From JBEKIK01 sp049509395 (GTDB lineage: Bacteria > Planctomycetota > Planctomycetia > Pirellulales > Thermoguttaceae): a stretch of DNA of 9,677 bases. How positions within the stretch are numbered: position 1 is the first letter of the stretch; each line of letters starts with the position of its first letter. Location: NCBI GenBank assembly GCA_049509395.1, contig JBEKZY010000184.1, forward strand, positions 1-9,677, given 5' to 3'. Shown piece by piece: positions 1-5,124 of this stretch. The position numbers and the translations under genes are program-made. The notes beneath the pieces are model-generated. The model was not told the DNA's origin. It saw only the letters and a list, made by a program, of their open reading frames with translations, and ran no database searches.

Positions 1-359
1 TTCAATAATTGCAGGCCGCAGCCGATGCCCATTACCGGCATTTTTCGCTCGGCAACCAGTTGCATTAGCAAGCGGTCAAAATTTTCCCGCCGTGAATCCA
101 AAAGCCGCATCGCCGGATGGGTCATGAATCCGTCGTGTCGCGGATCCAAATCGGCCCCGCCGCATAGAACCATGCCGTCTACATGATCCAAAACGCGATT
201 TATATCGTCTTCATCGGCCAAGGGTGGAATGATTACAGGTATTGCCCCGGCCTTAATCAGGCAGTTGTAATAGCCGGCGGCAAGATAAGAAAATGCAGGA
301 GCGTCTTTCCGCGAGGAACGATAGTCGCCATTCAGGCTAATCAACGGTTTAATAGCCAT
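1..359 (-). CDS. Peptidase C26 / gamma-glutamyl-GABA hydrolase-like class I glutamine amidotransferase, N-terminal part (runs off left edge)
   Basis: An open minus-strand frame begins at the ATG at 359-357 and stays open to base 1, giving about 119 residues. It is preceded by a good SD (AGGAG at 370-366, 6 nt from the ATG). It starts MAIKPLISLNGDYR, followed by an AAGYYNCLIKAGAIPVIIP stretch (about residues 27-45), DGMVLCGGADLDP (about 63-75) and PVMGIGCGLQ (about 109-118). This is the layout of PuuD-like peptidase C26 proteins, which hydrolyse gamma-glutamyl amides in the cytoplasm, for example gamma-glutamyl-GABA in putrescine breakdown. In the family the nucleophile elbow normally reads GICRG. 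Here it reads GIGCG, so Gly113 sits at the nucleophile position and Cys114 one place later. The protein may therefore be inactive, changed in function, or use a shifted Cys. The Glu/His part of the triad lies outside the window. The gene diverges from the KAS III gene. Family call is firm; substrate is unknown. Confidence 0.85.
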   Translation of the reverse strand, partial: MAIKPLISLNGDYRSSRKDAPAFSYLAAGYYNCLIKAGAIPVIIPPLADEDDINRVLDHVDGMVLCGGADLDPRHDGFMTHPAMRLLDSRRENFDRLLMQLVAERKMPVMGIGCGLQLL

Positions 360-482
360 TGCACACTCCTTCCTGGACACTTCCTGTGCCCAATTAGTGC
401 GGAAGCCGGAGAAAAGGGGCTGAAAAAGAATCGTGGCAATTCGGCTTGGCCGCGTATACAGAAGTGGGAAGAGTTTTTCTCC

Positions 483-609
483 GCGTTCCGTCAAACGCAG
501 GGAAATCTAAGCTTAATGCTTAGGAAGCAGGCCAAAACGCCTATCCTTGGCGCCCGGTCCACCACTTTACCCACCGGTCCGTAGTGCCCGGCCCTGGGCA
601 CGTTACCGG
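483..609. other. Cluster of potential RNA hairpins, possible structured leader or small RNA
   Basis: Several inverted repeats follow each other: GCGTT/AACGC (483-487 with 494-498), CTAAGC/GCTTAG (507-512 with 518-523, loop TTAAT), GCCAA/TTGGC (531-535 with 547-551), CCGGT/ACCGG (554-558 with 573-577) and GTGCCC/GGGCAC (584-589 with 596-601). The segment 574-578 can also pair with ACCGG at 605-609, so two of the helices exclude each other. This could be an untranslated leader of the minus-strand C26 gene or an independent RNA. No known riboswitch or RNA family consensus was recognised, and stems of 5-6 bp arise easily by chance. Confidence 0.25.
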
Positions 610-837
610 GGCGATTTCCTTATCCAGTGGCCTCGTACTCCTCATAGCTTCGACATGTCACCGTCGATTGAAGTGCAAGTCGCAGCAAAGTTTATGTAAT
701 CGTTAAAATCAATTCAACCACCCCCAGCTATTTTGTGGTATCTGCCCCTTTCCCTACTAGGGGTTGTATTGACAGCACTGCTTGCATTGTGGTATTCCAC
801 AATCGGCTCGAAGAAAAAACTCTTGCGATTTCAAGCA

Positions 838-879
838 ATTTGCATTTTGCATTTTGCAATTTACAATTTGCAGTTTGCT
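838..879. repeat. Heptanucleotide tandem repeat, six units of (N)TTTGCA
   Basis: Six consecutive 7-nt units can be read: ATTTGCA, TTTTGCA, TTTTGCA, ATTTACA, ATTTGCA, GTTTGCT. The array ends 36 bp before the start of the KAS III gene. It resembles the short tandemly repeated heptamers known from cyanobacteria and some other bacteria. Similar 7-nt periodicity occurs elsewhere in this window (9322-9356 and 9394-9481). Confidence 0.8.
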
Positions 880-893
880 TGTGTGCCTTAATT

Positions 894-899
894 TATACT
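894..899 (+). promoter_or_regulatory. Possible -10 element for the KAS III gene
   Basis: TATACT lies 16 bp before the ATG at 916. It would place transcription initiation within about 10 nt of the start codon, giving a very short leader without an SD. The best upstream hexamer, TTGCAG (868-873), is 20 bp away and overlaps the heptamer array, so the -35 assignment is weak. Confidence 0.3.
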
Positions 900-915
900 A
901 TGCCGTAATGATCCA

Positions 916-1968
916 ATGTTATATCAAAACGTCTGCCTGGAAGCCATTTCCTACACCTTGCCCGAAGAAATTGTGACCTCCGAGGAAATCGAGGCCCGAT
1001 TAGAACCGCTCTACTCGCGATTAAAGCTGCCCCAGGGCCGTTTGGAACTGATGACTGGCATCCGTGAGCGGCGATTTTGGCCGCGCGGCATGCTGCCCAG
1101 CGAAAAAAGCGTCGAATCGGCCGAAAAAGCCCTTAATGCAGCCGGCATCGACCGGCAACACATAGGCGCGCTTATCCACGGCTCGGTGTGCCGCGATTTC
1201 CTCGAGCCCGCCACCGCCTGCGGTGTCCATCACCGCCTGGGCCTGCCCGAAAAGTGCATGGTCTACGACGTTTCCAATGCCTGCCTGGGTTTGCTCAACG
1301 GCATGGCCCAAGCGGCCAACATGATCGAACTCGGGCAGATCCGCGCGGCCGTCGTGGTCGGCACCGAAAGCGGCCGGGCACTGGTCGAAAACACCATCCG
1401 CCAGCTCAATGCCAACACCTCGCTTTCACGCAACGACATCAAACTCTCCGTCGCCTCGCTTACAATCGGCTCCGGCAGTGCGGCCGTGGTCCTTTGCCAT
1501 CGCGATCTCAGCCGAACCGGCAACCGCTTATTGGGCGGCGCGGTGCGGGCCAACACCGATCAATGCCGCTTGTGCCAAAGCGGGCGCGATGAATCGGCCG
1601 ACGCGGGGATGCAGCCCCTCATGCAAACCGACTCCGAAACGCTCATGCGCGAAGGAATCGCGGTAGGAAAACTGGCCTTCGACGATTTCCTGGCCGAGTT
1701 GGGCTGGAAACGCGAAGATATCAACAAAACGTTTTGCCACCAGGTCGGCAAGGCCCATCAAAAACTGATGTTCGAATCCCTGGGCCTCGACCCGCAAATC
1801 GACTACACCACGCTGGAATATCTGGGCAACACCGGCTCGGTTGCCGCGCCCATGACCGCAGCCATCGGCATCGAAAACGGCCGCCTGCAAAAGGGCGATA
1901 AAGCAGCCCTGATGGGCATCGGCTCAGGAATTAACGTGATAATTCTAGGCTTGCAGTGGCAAAGATGA
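916..1968 (+). CDS. 3-oxoacyl-ACP synthase III family protein with OleA-like features (thiolase fold)
   Basis: A 350-residue condensing enzyme of the KAS III/OleA type, expected to act in the cytoplasm by Claisen condensation of acyl thioesters. The catalytic Cys is Cys123 in DVSNACLGLLNGM, with His275 (FCHQVGKAH) and Asn305 (LGNTGS) completing the Cys-His-Asn triad; GIGSG lies near the C-terminus (335-339). From memory, the N-terminus (MLYQNV), the spacing, the RDFLEPAT segment and the TDSETLMREGI segment resemble Xanthomonas OleA, which joins two fatty acyl-CoAs head to head. Glu97 falls where OleA has its catalytic base (Glu117 in crystal numbering), a residue FabH lacks. The start at 916 is fixed by this N-terminal match. 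No SD is visible. No OleB, OleC or OleD homologue is in the window, so the partner pathway is probably the FabZ/FabI/ACP/desaturase set to the right. The KAS III family is certain; OleA-like chemistry versus a FabH-like priming role is open. Confidence 0.9.
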   Translation: MLYQNVCLEAISYTLPEEIVTSEEIEARLEPLYSRLKLPQGRLELMTGIRERRFWPRGMLPSEKSVESAEKALNAAGIDRQHIGALIHGSVCRDFLEPATACGVHHRLGLPEKCMVYDVSNACLGLLNGMAQAANMIELGQIRAAVVVGTESGRALVENTIRQLNANTSLSRNDIKLSVASLTIGSGSAAVVLCHRDLSRTGNRLLGGAVRANTDQCRLCQSGRDESADAGMQPLMQTDSETLMREGIAVGKLAFDDFLAELGWKREDINKTFCHQVGKAHQKLMFESLGLDPQIDYTTLEYLGNTGSVAAPMTAAIGIENGRLQKGDKAALMGIGSGINVIILGLQWQR

Positions 1969-1983
1969 AAAAGTCGTTTCAAA

Positions 1984-2030
1984 TTGACAAAAGGACCTTA
2001 AAGCATAATAATAATATGCATAATAAGGAG
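1984..2030 (+). promoter_or_regulatory. parDE promoter, operator-like direct repeats and SD
   Basis: TTGACA (1984-1989) is followed after 17 bp by AATAAT (2007-2012), a plausible promoter. The 9-mer GCATAATAA occurs twice in direct orientation at 2003-2011 and 2018-2026, exactly 15 bp apart, and GCATA/TATGC (2003-2007 with 2015-2019) forms a small dyad. Paired sites over the -10 region are what a ribbon-helix-helix antitoxin that represses its own operon would bind. The SD AAGGAG (2025-2030) overlaps the second repeat and lies 7 nt from the parD ATG, so binding could also mask translation initiation. Confidence 0.55.
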
Positions 2031-2037
2031 TCGCTTT

Positions 2038-2295
2038 ATGGTTTTTACCATGCCCTCTGATCTCGATGCCTTTGTGCACCAAGCCGTGGCTTCTGGTGCC
2101 TTTGCATCCGAAGAAGATGTAATCGTTGCCGCTCTGCGTCTATTACAGGAACGAGAAAAACGGCTGGAAGAACTGCGCGCTGAACTTATACCTTCCATTG
2201 AGGAATTAGACCGCGGCGAAGGTAAGCCGTTGGATATCGAAGAAATAATCGCCGGAGCCGAAGCGCGGCACACCGCCCGAAAAGAGACCAAGTAA
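2038..2295 (+). CDS. parD: ParD-family type II antitoxin
   Basis: An 85-residue protein. Its N-terminal 45 residues fit the ParD/CopG ribbon-helix-helix DNA-binding fold: a short beta strand (MVFTMPSDLDAFVHQAV), then ASGAFASEEDVIVAALRLLQ. The charged C-terminal half (EREKRLEELRAELIPSIEEL onward) would bind and neutralise the toxin. It should also repress its own promoter at the repeats just upstream. The start at 2038 has a good SD (AAGGAG, 7-nt spacing). Its stop codon ends immediately before the parE ATG. The module sits between the KAS III and FabI-like genes of the lipid locus and looks like a later insertion. Length and layout are normal for ParD, and it appears intact. Confidence 0.88.
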   Translation: MVFTMPSDLDAFVHQAVASGAFASEEDVIVAALRLLQEREKRLEELRAELIPSIEELDRGEGKPLDIEEIIAGAEARHTARKETK

Positions 2296-2604
2296 ATGTC
2301 TCATATCTTACGCTCATCCAGGGCTGAAGGTGATTTGTATGATATTTGGGATTACATCGCCCATGATAATCCAGCCGCTGCATCAAAGTTGCTTCGCACT
2401 ATTGGAGCGAAGTTTGAAATGCTTTTAAAAAATCCATTGATGGGGCAAGATCGGTCGGAATTAGCGCCGCAAATCAGGAGTTTTTCCGTCGGCAATTATG
2501 TCATTTATTACCGTCCCTTTTCCAATGGCATTGAGATAATGCGAGTCTTGCACGGCGCGAGGGACGTGGACGGCATTTTCTTCGGCCCCGGCAAAACAAA
2601 TTAA
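2296..2604 (+). CDS. parE: ParE/RelE-superfamily toxin
   Basis: A 102-residue toxin directly abutting parD (TAA at 2293-2295, ATG at 2296). The sequence has the typical ParE layout: an N-terminal helix pair with DLYDIWDYIAHDNPAAA (about residues 13-29), NPLMGQDRSELAPQIRSF (about 46-63), then the beta sheet core VGNYVIYYRP and the closing motif IEIMRVLHGARD (about 79-90). The HGARD ending is characteristic of the ParE branch, whose studied members poison DNA gyrase; whether this one does is inferred from family. Length is normal and no frameshift is seen. It has only a weak SD, suggesting translational coupling to parD. Its stop lies 10 bp from the stop of the convergent FabI-like gene, with no room for a separate terminator. 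Confidence 0.9.
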   Translation: MSHILRSSRAEGDLYDIWDYIAHDNPAAASKLLRTIGAKFEMLLKNPLMGQDRSELAPQIRSFSVGNYVIYYRPFSNGIEIMRVLHGARDVDGIFFGPGKTN

Positions 2605-2614
2605 GACTGTTTAT

Positions 2615-3478
2615 TCAAGGACGCATGCTGCGTTCAATTATATCCTTATCAAAATAGTTGATCGCCATGCCGGCATCGACCACTATCCGCTGGGCGTTGA
2701 TGCCGCTGGATCGGGGACTTAGGAGAAAAGCCGCCACGTTGGCAACCTCTTCGGTTTGCACGGCCTTTTTGCGGGGGATGATCTGCTCGGCGTAAAGATA
2801 GGCGTCCACATACCCGGGAATGCCCGCCGATGCGGAAGTTTTCAAGAGTCCCGGGGCCACGGCGTTAAAGCGAATCCTGGAAAATCGGCTGAACGACTTG
2901 GCCAAAAACCCCAGCGACGAATCCAAGGCCGCCTTGATCGGGGCCATGTATCCGTAGTTTTCGCTGGCCATTCGCGTGGTCGATATCGAGATCGTCACCA
3001 CCGAGGCGTCCGCATCCAGCAGGTCCTTCAAGGCATTCGACAAGGCGATGAACGAATAGCAGGAAATATCGACGGCCTGCAAAAAGGCCTTTTTCGGAGT
3101 CTCATGGAAGGGTTTTGGACCTTCGGCGTAATCGGCAAATGCGATGCAGTGCACCAGCCCGTGGAATTTTTCGCTGCGCAGGGCCAATTCATCCTTTAGC
3201 CGGGCGATTTGCTCCTCGTGCTCCACGTCGCAGACGTAAATCTCGCCATTTTCACCGCCGGGGACTGTCCCGATTTTTGTGTCAACGAAAATGGGACTGT
3301 CCCCTTTAGGTTCACCGAGCAACCTCGATACTCCGGCCTTGATTTCCTCGCTCTGCACCACGTAAACGCACCGCGCCCCGGCCTCGACCAGAACGCGGCT
3401 TATGTGCCAAGCCACGCTTTTGCGATTGGCCACGCCAAAAATCAGGATCGATTTGTTTTCGAGTTGGAGAAAGGACAT
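2615..3478 (-). CDS. FabI-like enoyl-ACP reductase (short-chain dehydrogenase fold) carrying an in-frame repeat insertion
   Basis: A 287-residue NAD(P)H-dependent reductase of the FabI type, expected to reduce trans-2-enoyl-ACP. Visible features are the FabI-style nucleotide-binding start FGVANRKSVAWHI (residues 14-26), LVHCIAFADYAEGPKPF (108-124), and NYGYMAPIKAAL with Tyr175 and Lys182 spaced Y-x6-K as in FabI Tyr156/Lys163. The position matching the second FabI tyrosine (Tyr146) is Ile165, within VTISISTTRM. RFNAVAPGLLKTSAS and a C-terminal IVVDAGM close the fold. Residues about 57-77, including KGDSPIFVDTKIGTVP, have no FabI counterpart and are encoded by an inverted repeat (3260-3304). 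I chose the ATG at 3478 because residues MSFLQLENKS begin the family domain and a TATAAT at 3515-3510 lies just upstream; an in-frame ATG at 3583 lies upstream of that promoter. No SD is seen. Substrate could be a polyene or other secondary acyl chain. Confidence 0.85.
   Translation of the reverse strand: MSFLQLENKSILIFGVANRKSVAWHISRVLVEAGARCVYVVQSEEIKAGVSRLLGEPKGDSPIFVDTKIGTVPGGENGEIYVCDVEHEEQIARLKDELALRSEKFHGLVHCIAFADYAEGPKPFHETPKKAFLQAVDISCYSFIALSNALKDLLDADASVVTISISTTRMASENYGYMAPIKAALDSSLGFLAKSFSRFSRIRFNAVAPGLLKTSASAGIPGYVDAYLYAEQIIPRKKAVQTEEVANVAAFLLSPRSSGINAQRIVVDAGMAINYFDKDIIERSMRP
3260..3304. repeat. GGGACTGTCCC-type inverted repeat inserted in-frame in the FabI-like gene
   Basis: GGGGACTGTCCC (3260-3271) and GGGACTGTCCCC (3293-3304) are inverted copies with one central mismatch. 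ATTTT and AAAAT extend the pairing inward with a one-base bulge, giving a hairpin of about 45 bp. Each arm is also nearly self-palindromic. On the minus strand it encodes KGDSPIFVDTKIGTVP within an otherwise normal FabI domain. A degenerate extra copy, GGAACAGTCCC, is at 3604-3614 in the intergenic region. From memory this is a dispersed element that recurs in planctomycete genomes; a genome-wide copy count would settle this. Confidence 0.75.
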
Positions 3479-3509
3479 AGGCCGGAAAATATGTTTTTGA
3501 GAAAATATT

Positions 3510-3515
3510 ATTATA
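3510..3515 (-). promoter_or_regulatory. Probable -10 box for the FabI-like gene
   Basis: A perfect TATAAT reads on the minus strand, 31 bp upstream of the ATG at 3478. No good -35 is visible at 16-18 bp (best 3/6 matches). It predicts initiation near 3503 and a leader of about 25 nt, and supports the internal start at 3478 over the in-frame ATG at 3583. Confidence 0.4.
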
Positions 3516-3625
3516 CCGCCACTGAGTAACGAGTGTAGGGTATCGGGATGAGGATTTCCAGGTCTAGGACCGGCAATCCCCAAAAACGGATCCCGGAATT
3601 TATGGAACAGTCCCTACAAAATCCG

Positions 3626-3817
3626 CTATGTCAGCGTGCGCGTTAATTTTGTCTCAAAATACGGTCCTTTGATGGCCTGTCCGAGATTAGGTATGAGTTG
3701 ATGTGACAGCAGAGGAGGTAACGTGCCGGTCACCGGTCCTGCGAAGCCGTAGGTGGTAGCAGAATCGGGTGCATTGGCTTGTTCTGGCAGAAGTTGTCCG
3801 AGCATCTCGATGTCCAT
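3626..3817 (-). CDS. Small hypothetical protein, unrecognised
   Basis: A 63-residue reading frame begins at ATG 3817, preceded by AAGGA 5 nt upstream, which could serve as an SD. It begins MDIEMLGQLLPEQANAPDS. I recognise no domain; there is no signal peptide, no membrane segment and no cysteine. It lies 7 nt beyond the stop of a YoaP-domain remnant, so it may have been the next gene of a transferred segment or a fragment of one. It could equally be a chance open frame. Confidence 0.25.
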   Translation of the reverse strand: MDIEMLGQLLPEQANAPDSATTYGFAGPVTGTLPPLLSHQLIPNLGQAIKGPYFETKLTRTLT

Positions 3818-3824
3818 GTAGTCC

Positions 3825-3890
3825 TTATGTCAGCTTACTCATGATGTTCTTGAATCTCGTTCCGCTGACCGGACGCCAATCGGCATACCC
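3825..3890 (-). pseudogene. Remnant 3-prime end of a second YoaP-domain acetyltransferase gene
   Basis: On the minus strand, in a frame different from the intact GNAT gene, the DNA reads RPVSGTRFKNIMSKLT and then TAA (3827-3825). The intact gene encodes RPISGTRFRNIMLK 71 bp upstream. The DNA repeat spans about 3833-3876 and 3904-3947. The encoded segments differ conservatively (Ile/Val, Arg/Lys), and most other base differences are silent, so the second copy looks like the last codons of a diverged paralogue whose upstream part was deleted. Because 71 is not a multiple of 3, the intact gene reads through the copy out of frame before stopping. Confidence 0.6.
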
Positions 3891-4657
3891 CTTCGTGTCC
3901 CCCGCTTGAGCATGATGTTCCTGAACCTCGTGCCGCTGATCGGACGCTCGGCAATCAGCTTTCCATCGTAGACAATGCTGAACATGCCATAGGGCGTCGG
4001 AAGCTCCCTTGATTCCCTGGCGCTCCTGACGCGAACCACTTTCGTCTTCAGCCCCAGGGCTCTAGACGCCTCCGCAATATCCTTCACACACTTTGGAACC
4101 ATAGGGCACTGATCGGCAGCCAGGATCGTGAGGCCCTTTTTGTACCTCTTCAATACTCGCTCTCTTTCGACGATGAAACGAGGATCAGGGGCTGTTGCCT
4201 TGAATTTCTTGACGAGTAGCTCGTACGGAGGGCTGCTCTCTACCGAGACAAAACCCGCCTTGATGAACAAACCGCTTTCGGCCATGAAGCTATCTGAACT
4301 TGTGACAACTGCGACCCCTCGGCACTTGCTCTTCTTCGCGTCCCTCAGACAACTATCCAGCAGGAGAGCGCCGAGTCCTTTCCCCTTGTGCTTGCCATTG
4401 ACCATCAAGCAATGGATGACAAGGTAACCCTCCGCCTCGACGGGTCTCCACGCATGACTGCCAGGGGCATACTCGATCATCCCGACATCACCGAATTCGC
4501 GTGAGCGGAGCACCTTGTACCTCAAGCCTTCCGCGTAGCGCTTCTTGAGCCAATCCAACTTGCGACGATGTCCTTCGTTCTTGCCGCTCTTGTAGCCGCA
4601 GAAGCCACAACCGCCGATGTTGTCGGCATTAGTATCGACAATTTCGTACTCTCTCAT
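3839..4657 (-). CDS. GNAT-family N-acetyltransferase with C-terminal YoaP domain
   Basis: A 272-residue protein. The N-terminus carries a Cys pair and a basic segment, GGCGFCGYKSGKNEGHRRK (residues 15-33). The GNAT fold follows (about 46-155), with the acetyl-CoA loop KHKGKGLGALLL (89-100) and GLFIKAGF (129-136). The C-terminal YoaP domain (about 160-251) has a thioredoxin-like start LTILAADQCPMVPKC (Cys184, Cys190) and ends at RPISGTRFRNIMLK. Residues 252-272 are probably not native: they are translated through the junction with, and out of frame across, a second copy of the domain end. The start at 4657 has GGAGG with 6-nt spacing, and a promoter lies 200 bp upstream. GNAT/YoaP proteins acetylate unknown small molecules or proteins; no substrate can be named. 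It splits the lipid genes fabI and fabZ and is likely unrelated accessory cargo. Confidence 0.88.
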   Translation of the reverse strand: MREYEIVDTNADNIGGCGFCGYKSGKNEGHRRKLDWLKKRYAEGLRYKVLRSREFGDVGMIEYAPGSHAWRPVEAEGYLVIHCLMVNGKHKGKGLGALLLDSCLRDAKKSKCRGVAVVTSSDSFMAESGLFIKAGFVSVESSPPYELLVKKFKATAPDPRFIVERERVLKRYKKGLTILAADQCPMVPKCVKDIAEASRALGLKTKVVRVRSARESRELPTPYGMFSIVYDGKLIAERPISGTRFRNIMLKRGTRRGMPIGVRSAERDSRTS

Positions 4658-4854
4658 CCTGATCCTCCGCTCGGTCTTGCCAGACTCAGTTGCGGGATAT
4701 CACGCAGGCGTGGCGTCGACGCAACATGAATCGTGGTAACCCGTTGGTCGTTCGTCGTGTTTCCGCCAGAGTGATATCCAGTGTACTGAAGTCGCTCAGA
4801 GACTCGGCAGGCAAAGGCCATCAGCGCAGCCGCGTACGGCTCTTGTAGTCCTCC

Positions 4855-4883
4855 ATTGTAGCTTGTCGACAAGTTGCGCTCAA
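4855..4883 (-). promoter_or_regulatory. Probable promoter of the GNAT gene
   Basis: On the minus strand TTGAGC (4883-4878) and TACAAT (4860-4855) are separated by 17 bp. The 10-bp palindrome TTGTCGACAA lies inside the spacer and could be a repressor site. Initiation near 4848 would give a leader of about 190 nt. Confidence 0.45.
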
Positions 4884-5103
4884 GCCTCCGCGCCTGCGTC
4901 CCAAATTACGTTCGTTTGCCAAAATTCCTCAACTGCAGCCACAAATCTTTTCACAACTTTAATGGATAGATTCCGTTTTGCCATCTCATGATACAAAATG
5001 CCATTAATCCATCTTGCCAGATGTTAATGAGTTTGAGAGGTTTGCATGCAAATAACATTTTTTCCGCCTGGCCTTCATCGGGCGGATTAATGGAGAGAAC
5101 AGG

Positions 5104-5122
5104 TTATTTATCCCTCATCCTT
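5104..5122. repeat. Short repeat after fabZ, shared with the acp 3-prime flank
   Basis: TTATTTATCCCTCATCCTT here matches 9457-9475 (TTATTCATCCCTCATCCTT) at 18 of 19 positions. Both copies lie at the 3-prime end of a minus-strand lipid gene. The unit TCATCCY is 7 nt and extends into a longer heptad array at the acp end. Confidence 0.7.
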
Positions 5123-5124
5123 TT

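Larger units (their letters stand above)
360..915. other. Long intergenic region between divergent genes; no convincing ORF
   Basis: These 556 bp separate the C26 gene (minus) from the KAS III gene (plus). I find no convincing protein in either strand; the plus-strand frame over 183-584 runs antisense through the start of the C26 gene and has no family features. The region holds the C26 SD, a run of potential hairpins (about 483-609), a weak TTGACA at 769-774, an AT-rich stretch, and a heptanucleotide repeat at 838-879. Promoters for both divergent genes must lie here, but I can place neither with confidence. Confidence 0.6.
3479..3838. other. Intergenic region with remnants between the FabI-like and GNAT genes
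   Basis: These 360 bp contain the FabI promoter candidate, the degenerate GGAACAGTCCC copy (3604-3614), a small unrecognised reading frame (3626-3817), and the tail of a paralogue remnant (from 3825). The 9-mer TATGTCAGC occurs at 3627-3635 and again at 3826-3834, marking the ends of the small reading frame and of the remnant. The region looks like residue of rearrangement. Confidence 0.5.
4658..5124. other. Intergenic region upstream of the GNAT gene and downstream of fabZ
   Basis: These 467 bp hold the GNAT SD and promoter candidate, a 10-bp palindrome TTGTCGACAA (4863-4872), an AT-rich stretch, a CCGCC/GGCGG stem without a U-tract (5064-5085), and a short repeat after fabZ (5104-5122). 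A 72-codon frame from a TTG at 4872 covers the leader, but it overlaps the promoter and shows no recognisable domain. I see no other gene. Confidence 0.5.

Noticed and set aside
545..565. CCACCA sequence suggesting a tRNA or tmRNA 3-prime end
   Set aside because: No complementary acceptor strand lies at tRNA distance upstream, and no anticodon or T-arm is present.
183..584. A 133-codon plus-strand frame at the left edge
   Set aside because: Its first part is antisense to the C26 gene, which has an SD and clear family motifs; the rest resembles nothing known.
838..879. CRISPR-like array
   Set aside because: Units are 7 nt with no spacers, so it is a simple tandem repeat; no cas genes are nearby.
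3479..3583. Extended N-terminus of the FabI-like protein from the ATG at 3583
   Set aside because: The extra 35 residues have no FabI counterpart and would place the start upstream of the TATAAT at 3510-3515.
4654..4872. A 72-codon minus-strand frame before the GNAT gene
   Set aside because: It begins at a TTG inside the likely promoter spacer, has no SD, and shows no domain; it is better explained as the GNAT leader.
3600..4990. Integron cassette boundaries (attC sites) around the GNAT gene
   Set aside because: GNAT genes are common cassette cargo, but no convincing GTTRRRY / RYYYAAC pair with attC spacing was found by eye.
5058..5092. CCGCC/GGCGG stem near an A/T run as a terminator for fabZ
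   Set aside because: On the minus strand the stem is followed by A residues, not U, and on the plus strand the T-run precedes the stem; it fits neither orientation.
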